The notes under the pieces were generated by a model. The model did not search any database. It worked only from the letters and a program-made list of their open reading frames with translations, and had not been told where the DNA came from. Below, piece after piece: positions 1 through 5,501 of a stretch of 5,501 bases of DNA. The first letter of the stretch is position 1. Every line of letters starts with the position of its first letter. Made by a program: the position numbers and the translations under genes. The stretch lies in assembly GCA_015233755.1 (NCBI GenBank), contig JADFXA010000007.1, forward strand, positions 16,819-22,319, read 5' to 3'. Source of the DNA: Desulfamplus sp. Its GTDB lineage: Bacteria > Desulfobacterota > Desulfobacteria > Desulfobacterales > Desulfobacteraceae.

Positions 1-630
1 AAGGTGGATTCTGCATAAAGCTCTTGTAATTTTTCTTGTTACAAAGGTCTCGCCTCTTAATGGAGACTCATGGTTAAATAAGATGCCGTTACAGGCATAG
101 ATGTTATATGCCTCTCGATAGTTTACAGTTATCCAGTAAGCATAAAGTTTTGCACAGGCGTAAGGTGAGCGTGGATAGAAAGGAGTTTTTTCTGTTTGGG
201 GAATTTCTTGCACCTTGCCATAAAGTTCAGAGGTTGATGCTTGATAAAACCTTGTCTTTTTTTCAAGTCCTAAAAGCCTTATTCCTTCAAGAAGCCTCAT
301 TGTTCCAAGTGCGTCCGTGTCTGCTGTATATTCTGGCGATTCAAAAGAGACTTGGACATGGCTCTGTGCAGCAAGGTTGTAAACCTCGTCGGGCTTAACT
401 AATTGCAGAATTCTTATTAAGTTGGTTGAGTCTGTAAGATCTCCATAGTGGAGAACAAAATTTCTCTTTGTCTCATGTGGGTCTTGGTAAAGATGGTCAA
501 TACGATCTGTGTTAAATAAAGAGGCGCGTCTCTTTATGCCGTGAACTTCATATCCTTTATGCAATAGAAATTCGGCAAGATATGCACCATCTTGACCTGT
601 TATTCCTGTAATTAGTGCTTTTTTTATCAT
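1..630 (-). CDS. gmd: GDP-mannose 4,6-dehydratase, N-terminal 210 residues (3' end outside window)
   Basis: This enzyme converts GDP-D-mannose to GDP-4-keto-6-deoxy-D-mannose with bound NADP, the first step towards GDP-fucose, GDP-rhamnose and related sugars for surface polysaccharides; it is cytosolic. The reading frame opens with ATG at 630 and stays open to base 1. The N-terminal Rossmann motif GITGQDGAYLAEFLL is at residues 9-23, followed by a GIKRRASLFNT stretch that binds the cofactor phosphate region. The catalytic set is present: Thr133 and Glu135 in ASTSELYG, and Tyr157/Lys161 in SPYACAKLYAYW. The segment NGILFNHESPLRGETFVTRK (181-200) is almost diagnostic of GMD rather than other extended short-chain dehydrogenases. 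The family is usually about 340-375 residues, so roughly 40% is missing because of the window edge, with no sign of damage. It starts 24 bp after the stop of the upstream gene, so co-transcription is likely. Its ribosome binding site is weak (AGAG about 7 nt before the ATG). Confidence 0.97.
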   Translation of the reverse strand, partial: MIKKALITGITGQDGAYLAEFLLHKGYEVHGIKRRASLFNTDRIDHLYQDPHETKRNFVLHYGDLTDSTNLIRILQLVKPDEVYNLAAQSHVQVSFESPEYTADTDALGTMRLLEGIRLLGLEKKTRFYQASTSELYGKVQEIPQTEKTPFYPRSPYACAKLYAYWITVNYREAYNIYACNGILFNHESPLRGETFVTRKITRALCRIHL

Positions 631-654
631 AAGATTCTCTATTGTGTTTATTTT

Positions 655-2457
655 TTAAGAAATTTTGTCTGATTTTGTAATATTTTCTGCTTTAGACAGA
701 TTCTCAAGTTTTGTAGTCTCTTTAGGAGAGACAAAAATTTTTTCCAAAATAACCTTTGTTATCATGTAGGTAGGCTTAATTCCCTCTTTACCCATTGCTC
801 CAGCAGCAAGTGTGCTTCCACTTTTTAAAGGGTTATCTGAAGCGTAGTAGGCGTATCTAACCTTTGTTTTTAAAGGGATATTTCCCTTTATAATTGAGGC
901 ATTTATCGCCTTATGATAATAACCTCCCTCCATTTCAAGTCCTACTGCTTTCCAATCTGACATAAACATCTTAAGAACATCTTTATTTTGAAGAGATGTT
1001 CCAAGAACTGTTGCCATAGGTCCAACAAAAACACGAACCCCAGCGTCAAACTCTTCAGGACTTAAATCATTTTCAAAAATATAGTTATCTGAAGTTCCTT
1101 CGCATACATGGGCAGTGGCAAGCATTATATCTCCTTTATCTCCGGGCAGAATTCCAGCCTTTCCCATGATTGAGATAGAACCATTTGTCAATGCTTTTTT
1201 AGCACCATTTTGCTCATAAGGTTTTAGAAGTTGTTCCATTGCCTCAAAAGCCTGTGCTCCAAAAGCATAATCCATTACCAATATTAAAGGTTTATCTTTC
1301 ATCTGTGCTATATCAATTTTTAAATCTGGGTAAAATTCAATATCTCCAAGCAAAGCAGTATCAATAAGCTGGCAGTCAATATTTGCACCTGATTTGTCAG
1401 GGAGAAGATATAATCCTCTCGAAGTTGCAAACTCAATTATTTGATTAGTTTTATCTTTTAAAGATGCACAAAAGGTATATATATCTTCATTGATATTGGC
1501 ATTTTGTTCTTTGATTACAATCTCTTTATTTGGATTTTTTTTGTGTTCACAATGTTTGCTAAGATTTTTAATTGCTGCATAACCATAAATCAGATTTACA
1601 ACACTGTGAAGATTTGCACTTATGATATGCAAAGGACGCTGCTGAAGGTTTAGAGCTGAAATTTCATGGTCGATGCGTAATGCCCAAAGTTTTCCATATC
1701 TTTGATGCCCAATAATACTCATAAGAGAAGGGGTAAAGTAGATTACTAAGGCATCATCTCTTGACTGCTGATCTCGCTGAAGCCGTTTACCAAGATGATA
1801 GATCAAAGAAAAAAGACCATTGCTGCTTTGATGCTCAACTCTATTTTTCTCTAAATATTCGTAGAGTTCTTTTGTTTCGTTGTATGGTCTTCCAAGTATT
1901 ATGCTCACGTTCCAGATTGCAGAGTCAAGCTCTTCTGTAGTCAGCTTATCTGTCTTATTTACAACTTTCTCAAGTTTGCTCCACTCTGCCCTTATGTTTC
2001 CATAATCATCGTGCATTCTCTTAAATATTTTTTTAGCCTCAATATTTAAAAATGTCATATGGGTAATTATGTCATATATTTCGCTTATACCTCTTGAAAT
2101 TATAAAGCAAAGCTCATTCTTGTTTATTCTGTATGATTTTCTTCTTCTCTTTAAAGGCTCAATTTTAACAAATGGTGTGTTATCAAATTGATCTTCATCA
2201 GTTAAAATTATCTTTGTGGCTTGCTCAATTCCTTGAGGCAAACGGTCAATAACGTACTCAAGCCCTTTGAGTTCAACAATTCTTGGATCATTCATTGTCC
2301 CGTATATCTCTGGACTTAACTCTCGTAAACAGTTTTCAAGAGCTTTCCCAAATCTTCCTGAAGGACGATAAAAGCCTCTAATTGCAAGAGATTCTGTAAT
2401 TGTTTTAAATTCTCTTATTGCACTTCTTGCACGCTGAGAATTGGTAAGTTCAAGCAT
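655..2457 (-). CDS. Uncharacterised 600-aa protein: helical N-terminal region plus nucleoside phosphorylase-like C-terminal domain
   Basis: I do not recognise a named gene; I have only a vague memory that similar proteins are catalogued as a domain of unknown function (perhaps DUF6909). Residues 1 to about 360 look soluble and mostly helical, with a conserved-looking basic patch RPSGRFG (31-37), a KRRRK cluster near 104-108 and a GKLWALRIDHEIS segment (255-267). From about residue 388 the sequence resembles the purine nucleoside phosphorylase/MTA nucleosidase superfamily: a hydrophobic strand leading to DYAFGAQAFEAM, then GKAGILPGDKGD (432-443), matching the family's G-x-AG...GD motif, then EMEG (508-511), matching the ribose-binding Met-Glu motif, and SDNP (540-543), where the family's catalytic Asp sits. 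A nucleoside- or nucleotide-related hydrolase or phosphorylase is therefore inferred; substrate unknown. No signal peptide or membrane segment is visible. The frame extends upstream to a TTG at 2499, but the ATG at 2457 is preferred because AGAGG lies 8 nt before it. The Ser/Lys-rich last 20 residues look disordered. gmd follows after 24 bp. Confidence 0.85.
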   Translation of the reverse strand: MLELTNSQRARSAIREFKTITESLAIRGFYRPSGRFGKALENCLRELSPEIYGTMNDPRIVELKGLEYVIDRLPQGIEQATKIILTDEDQFDNTPFVKIEPLKRRRKSYRINKNELCFIISRGISEIYDIITHMTFLNIEAKKIFKRMHDDYGNIRAEWSKLEKVVNKTDKLTTEELDSAIWNVSIILGRPYNETKELYEYLEKNRVEHQSSNGLFSLIYHLGKRLQRDQQSRDDALVIYFTPSLMSIIGHQRYGKLWALRIDHEISALNLQQRPLHIISANLHSVVNLIYGYAAIKNLSKHCEHKKNPNKEIVIKEQNANINEDIYTFCASLKDKTNQIIEFATSRGLYLLPDKSGANIDCQLIDTALLGDIEFYPDLKIDIAQMKDKPLILVMDYAFGAQAFEAMEQLLKPYEQNGAKKALTNGSISIMGKAGILPGDKGDIMLATAHVCEGTSDNYIFENDLSPEEFDAGVRVFVGPMATVLGTSLQNKDVLKMFMSDWKAVGLEMEGGYYHKAINASIIKGNIPLKTKVRYAYYASDNPLKSGSTLAAGAMGKEGIKPTYMITKVILEKIFVSPKETTKLENLSKAENITKSDKIS

Positions 2458-2465
2458 TGTTATAT

Positions 2466-2470
2466 CCTCT
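2466..2470 (-). promoter_or_regulatory. Shine-Dalgarno site deciding the start at 2457
   Basis: On the minus strand AGAGG is followed by an 8-nt AT-rich spacer and then ATG at 2457. This is near-ideal spacing and decides between this ATG and the in-frame TTG at 2499, which has no comparable purine run before it. It also indicates that the host uses anti-SD initiation. Confidence 0.75.
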
Positions 2471-2491
2471 AATTTTAAATTTATATGAATA

Positions 2492-2522
2492 GTTATCAAT
2501 TGAGCTATTGTTGATTAGTCAA
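2492..2522 (-). promoter_or_regulatory. Weak sigma70-type promoter candidate for the 655-2457 gene
   Basis: On the minus strand TTGACT (2522-2517, 5 of 6 to the -35 consensus) is followed, after a long 19-nt spacer, by GATAAC (2497-2492, 4 of 6 to the -10 consensus). It lies between the terminator-like hairpin and the start codon, where a promoter is expected if the two genes are separate units. In AT-rich DNA such matches occur easily by chance, so this is a position hint only. Confidence 0.22.
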
Positions 2523-2544
2523 TATCAATACCATAATTGGAATA

Positions 2545-2575
2545 GGTAATCTTCTAAATTTGCTGAAAGATTACC
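2545..2575. repeat. Inverted repeat, 9-bp perfect arms
   Basis: Arms GGTAATCTT (2545-2553) and AAGATTACC (2567-2575) are perfect reverse complements around a 13-nt loop. No T-run follows on either strand, so it is unlikely to be an intrinsic terminator. It lies upstream of the phosphorylase-like gene and could be an operator for a dimeric regulator or an mRNA leader hairpin. The symmetry is seen directly; the role is not known. Confidence 0.5.
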
Positions 2576-2603
2576 ACATTTTGACATATACGGGAATATG
2601 AAG

Positions 2604-2649
2604 AAAACTCCTTTATTAGAACACTTAAATGTTCGGTAAAAGGAGTTTT
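2604..2649 (-). terminator. Probable intrinsic terminator after the synthase gene (near-symmetric, possibly bidirectional)
   Basis: An 11-bp perfect stem pairs AAAACTCCTTT (2604-2614) with AAAGGAGTTTT (2639-2649). Inside it a second 5-bp stem pairs GAACA (2619-2623) with TGTTC (2630-2634) around a 6-nt loop, giving a long rod with an internal loop. On the minus strand the 3' arm ends in TTTT followed by CTTC; on the plus strand it ends in TTTTT. The position, 95 bp past the stop of the synthase gene and about 145 bp before the next start, fits a transcript end. The low GC content of the stem and the short T-run keep the confidence moderate. Confidence 0.6.
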
Positions 2650-2658
2650 TATGGAGAA

Positions 2659-2679
2659 TATAGTTTACTTTAAACTATA
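2659..2679. repeat. AT-rich palindrome, 9-bp arms with 3-nt centre
   Basis: TATAGTTTA (2659-2667) and TAAACTATA (2671-2679) are perfect reverse complements separated by CTT. The hairpin would be weak (one G:C pair per arm) and has no following T-run, so a protein-binding site or part of the 3' untranslated structure of the synthase mRNA is as likely as a terminator. It lies 65 bp beyond the synthase stop codon. Confidence 0.45.
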
Positions 2680-2712
2680 CTAAATGGGATTGCAAATACG
2701 ATGTTGTTTTTA

Positions 2713-2728
2713 TTCTGAAATATCAGAA
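2713..2728. repeat. Short inverted repeat just after the synthase stop codon
   Basis: TTCTGA (2713-2718) and TCAGAA (2723-2728) form 6-bp arms around AATA. It begins about 16 bp past the TAA at 2746-2744. It is short enough to be chance, but it is the first of four inverted repeats within less than 200 bp. Confidence 0.3.
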
Positions 2729-2743
2729 AAAGAGGTTGTGTTT

Positions 2744-5501
2744 TTAAATCAAGAGCACCTTCATATCATTAGATAATCTATTGAGTTTTACCATCTCAAA
2801 CCCCGCAAGCTCCATAAGGTAATCTCCAGACTCATCAACAAGAACAGTATTAAATGTATCTGTATCGTCATTAGAATTTGTGCGGCTGGTAATACAAAAA
2901 TAATCTTTATCTTTAACTGTTCTTTTAAAAAATTTAAGGCTTTTTATTTTATATGGAAGCACAATATAGCTGTCAGTTAAAAACTCAAATACGCCGCCTG
3001 TTTGGAACATTGCATCAAGAAGCACAACGTCAGTTAAAAAGATGGGGCAAGGATCATCGGTGAAAAAAGCTGCTCTGCTTCTATCTGCAACTCTTGTGAT
3101 AAGATTTTTTCCATCAAATGAGATAAGCTCTTCAATTGTTCTGAAAAGACCGTCCATAAATAACCGCTGTGGGTGGTAGATAAGATTAGCAAATGTATTA
3201 TCTATTTTAGTAGCAGCGGACAAATTGATTATATTTTCAAGAACAATCTGCTTTATAGATTCATCTTGCTTTACGGGTTCATCTGTACCAGCAATTACAA
3301 ATTCAGCCTGATAATGAAGCTTAGGTTCACCCATAACTACACCAGCACTGTTTACAAATTGAGATGTGATGTTACATTGAAATTCACTGCTGTTTTTATT
3401 CCAATCCTTATTTTCACTTACAGAGATTATAATATCTTTGGGTTTGTTTTGTAGAAGTTTTATTCCATAAGGAATTGAGAAATTTTTGACCTCTGCAATC
3501 CTACCATTTTTATGGGCTGTAATCACAGCTTCCGCCATAGTTTCAACTCCAGTTGCACCTAAAAATATAGGTGTTCCCTCCATAGCATGGTCAAGCAGGA
3601 ATCTATCTCGTTTTATTTCAAGTTGTCTTGTAAATGAAATGCTTTCAGTTTTAATTGATGAAACAGAGTCTAAGAATGGAGCAATTTTAAGAATTCCATC
3701 TCTATCAAATGAGTGATCCAAGCCAGTGATAACAACCTCTGGAGTTGTTGAATCTTCCATCTCATTCATAAAAAAATCAACACCAGCTTCTAATGGCAAG
3801 AATTTAAGGCCTCTTTCAGTCAAAACCTTCTGGACTGTCTCACGGGTTGCCATGCCAGCACCGCTCCATGCTGTCCAGTCAATTATCTTGCATTTAGGTG
3901 AACTCTTCTCAGAATCTAAAAAAGCTTCAGGTTTAATATCTCTATTTTCATTATTGGATTGGACACCGTGAGTTAAATTAAGCAGAATCGCTGCCATCAT
4001 CTCATTTGCAGCAGTATAATCTGTCTGACCTTCATTGCCGAATTTGGCTGTTACTGAAGAGAATCCAACGTGGAATTTTACACTTTTACCTTTAAGAGCC
4101 TCAATTACATTTAAACATCCTTTAACTTTTGTGTTGAAAACTCTTTCAAATGAATCAAGATTTTTTTTCTCAAATGGCATACTCTCCTCAACACCAGCAG
4201 CATGAATAACACCATCAATATGTTCAACATCAAGAGATTGAATCGCAGAGATAACTGCCTCTTTATCTGCGACATCTGTTGCAATGTAGCTTACATAGCT
4301 TCCAAATGATTTGAGAATCTCAATATTTTTTCTGGATTCCAAAGCTGAAACAATACGCTTTGCTGCTTGTTTAAGCTCCAAAGGTTTTGCTCCCTTCATG
4401 GTTTGTTTTAATCTCTCCATTATTGCTGTTTCATCAATAGAGATAAGGCTGTTAATATCAGCAATAACATCATAAATGCCATCAATATTATAAATTGGGC
4501 TTCTTCCAAGTATGATAAGGTTTGCCTGATATTTTTTGACAACTGATTTAAGGATTTCAAATGTGATTCCTCTTGCCCCGCCACTTACAAGAATGGTATT
4601 GCCTTTTGCAATCAATCCTTTATCAGATTGGCTGTTATTAGTTTCATTACCAGCAAATTCAGATTCATTTAATGGGCGATCTTCAAGATGCACAACATAT
4701 TTTTCACCGTTACGATATGCTATCTCAACTCTTAAATCCTGTGACGTTATTTCGTCTATAAAAATCTGAACAGGTTTTGGTGTATCAACGATTGAGACAG
4801 ATTTGACTACGGTATTTGGCATCTCTTTAGCAAGGCTTTTCAGCATTCCGCATATTCCAGCAAAATATGAACTACTCTCCAAATCCGTTGAAGAGATTCC
4901 ATTTTCTGAATCAACTGACAATGACGCAATAAACTTGTTGGGTTGATTTAACGATACAAACATCTGTTTTAAAATGAGAAAAAATGATTTTACGTCAAAT
5001 GGAGCAATACATATTAAGCCATCTGCATCTGGTATTGACTCAATTTGCGGCATTAATTCAACTTGATTTAAATAATGAGCATCAATTTGAAATACAGTGC
5101 CATTATCAGATCTTATGAAATCAGCAATGCCATAAATATCATCTCCAGCAATTACAACTGTTTTACCATCAAAACCCCATTTTTCAGTTAATGGCAACCC
5201 TGTTTTTCGCCATACAGGCACAAGACGTTTAATCTCATGTGAATCTTTTTTAACTGAATTTTTTAGATTTTCCACATTTAGCTTTTCAACATTTTGTCTC
5301 TGTAAGAGTGCGTTATTTGGTGTTTCAATAGGCTGAACAGCTGCCTCAACACTTTGAATATTTATGTTTTTTGGTGCAACTTTAGAATCAATGTAAGCTG
5401 CAAGTTTTGCAATTGTATTTAAATCTCTTAATTTTAAATCTTCTGGAACTGCAAAACCAAAATGAGATGCAGCATTTGCAAAAATTTCAACTTGTTTGAC
5501 G
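2744..5501 (-). CDS. PfaA-like polyketide/PUFA-type synthase, C-terminal part: ACP tail, ketoreductase, dehydratase (5' end outside window)
   Basis: This is the C-terminal 918 residues of a cytosolic megasynthase that builds acyl chains on carrier domains. The frame is open to the right edge, so the GTG at 5275 is internal. Numbering from the first full codon (5500): residues 1-41 are the second half of an acyl carrier domain (KQVEIFANAASHFGF, then LRDLNTIAKLAAYI); the phosphopantetheine Ser should be the codon cut by the edge. A linker (about 42-90) leads to the ketoreductase structural half, then the catalytic half with SGGARGI (306-312, NADPH loop), HAAGV (433-437), Lys458/460, Ser482, Tyr495 and Asn499: a complete KR active site. 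A 60-70-residue helical insertion after LGRS is typical of PUFA/glycolipid-synthase KRs. The double-hotdog dehydratase (about 625-900) has His638 in DHAMEG and Asp829/Gln833 in LLDAMFQ, but Leu647 replaces the usual Pro of HxxxGxxxxP. The KR should reduce 3-ketoacyl groups and the DH remove water; product unknown. The order matches the PfaA C-terminus; a gene symbol is not justified without the KS-AT part. Confidence 0.9.
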   Translation of the reverse strand, partial: VKQVEIFANAASHFGFAVPEDLKLRDLNTIAKLAAYIDSKVAPKNINIQSVEAAVQPIETPNNALLQRQNVEKLNVENLKNSVKKDSHEIKRLVPVWRKTGLPLTEKWGFDGKTVVIAGDDIYGIADFIRSDNGTVFQIDAHYLNQVELMPQIESIPDADGLICIAPFDVKSFFLILKQMFVSLNQPNKFIASLSVDSENGISSTDLESSSYFAGICGMLKSLAKEMPNTVVKSVSIVDTPKPVQIFIDEITSQDLRVEIAYRNGEKYVVHLEDRPLNESEFAGNETNNSQSDKGLIAKGNTILVSGGARGITFEILKSVVKKYQANLIILGRSPIYNIDGIYDVIADINSLISIDETAIMERLKQTMKGAKPLELKQAAKRIVSALESRKNIEILKSFGSYVSYIATDVADKEAVISAIQSLDVEHIDGVIHAAGVEESMPFEKKNLDSFERVFNTKVKGCLNVIEALKGKSVKFHVGFSSVTAKFGNEGQTDYTAANEMMAAILLNLTHGVQSNNENRDIKPEAFLDSEKSSPKCKIIDWTAWSGAGMATRETVQKVLTERGLKFLPLEAGVDFFMNEMEDSTTPEVVITGLDHSFDRDGILKIAPFLDSVSSIKTESISFTRQLEIKRDRFLLDHAMEGTPIFLGATGVETMAEAVITAHKNGRIAEVKNFSIPYGIKLLQNKPKDIIISVSENKDWNKNSSEFQCNITSQFVNSAGVVMGEPKLHYQAEFVIAGTDEPVKQDESIKQIVLENIINLSAATKIDNTFANLIYHPQRLFMDGLFRTIEELISFDGKNLITRVADRSRAAFFTDDPCPIFLTDVVLLDAMFQTGGVFEFLTDSYIVLPYKIKSLKFFKRTVKDKDYFCITSRTNSNDDTDTFNTVLVDESGDYLMELAGFEMVKLNRLSNDMKVLLI

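Noticed and set aside
108..398. Plus-strand open frame of 96 codons
   Set aside because: It lies entirely antisense to the clear gmd coding sequence, and its translation shows no recognisable motif.
2497..2499. In-frame TTG that would give the phosphorylase-like protein 14 extra residues
   Set aside because: The extra residues overlap the AGAGG Shine-Dalgarno of the ATG at 2457, the TTG has no good ribosome binding site, and the added segment looks like translated leader.
2581..2586. Perfect TTGACA -35 box on the plus strand
   Set aside because: No -10 like hexamer lies 16-18 nt downstream (the sequence there is AAAACTCC), and no plus-strand gene follows.
2651..2683. Plus-strand micro-ORF (10 codons, MENIVYFKLY) preceded by AGGAG with good spacing
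   Set aside because: The AGGAG is simply the 3' arm of the 2604-2649 hairpin and the codons overlap the 2659-2679 palindrome. No promoter or conservation can be shown, and the length is within chance.
3173..3971. Three successive plus-strand open frames (3173-3454, 3486-3716, 3726-3971), plus 4536-4769
   Set aside because: All are antisense to the KR and DH domains, whose catalytic motifs confirm the minus-strand frame. They lack convincing ribosome sites and coding character.
5273..5275. GTG as the start of a separate KR-DH protein
   Set aside because: The same frame continues upstream into an ACP domain without a stop, and no Shine-Dalgarno sits at the proper distance.
1..5501. Frameshifts, pseudogenes, insertion sequences, CRISPR repeats or tRNA genes
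   Set aside because: All three minus-strand frames are continuous with intact motifs. No terminal inverted repeats with target duplications, regularly spaced repeats or cloverleaf were seen.

Overview
This AT-rich bacterial window (roughly one third G+C by eye) carries three genes, all on the minus strand. In transcription order, right to left, they are: the 3' part of a large multidomain polyketide/PUFA-synthase-like gene (2744-5501, running off the right edge); a 286-bp intergenic region full of inverted repeats, including a probable terminator; a complete 600-codon gene for an uncharacterised protein whose C-terminal third looks like the nucleoside phosphorylase/nucleosidase fold (655-2457); and, 24 bp further on, the first 210 codons of a GDP-mannose 4,6-dehydratase gene, gmd (1-630, running off the left edge). 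No tRNA, rRNA, CRISPR array or insertion sequence is visible.

The synthase fragment shows, in order, the tail of an acyl carrier protein domain, a linker, a complete ketoreductase (structural half plus catalytic half) and a C-terminal double-hotdog dehydratase. The ACP-KR-DH order, and a helical insertion inside the ketoreductase that I associate with PfaA/heterocyst-glycolipid-type synthases, point to a long-chain lipid or PUFA-like product rather than a classical modular polyketide. The product cannot be deduced from this fragment.

The hairpin at 2604-2649 most likely ends the synthase transcript. The phosphorylase-like gene would then start its own transcription unit, with gmd as a close downstream partner. 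That pairing suggests, but does not prove, a link to nucleotide or nucleotide-sugar metabolism or to surface glycan synthesis.

The organism is a bacterium that uses Shine-Dalgarno initiation: an AGAGG lies 8 nt before the ATG at 2457, which argues against a typical Bacteroidetes. A PUFA-like synthase in an AT-rich genome would fit a low-GC member of Desulfobacterota or a similar group, but this is a weak guess. The most interesting items are the fusion of an unrecognised helical domain to a nucleosidase-like domain, the Pro-to-Leu change in the dehydratase motif, and the cluster of palindromes between the two larger genes.
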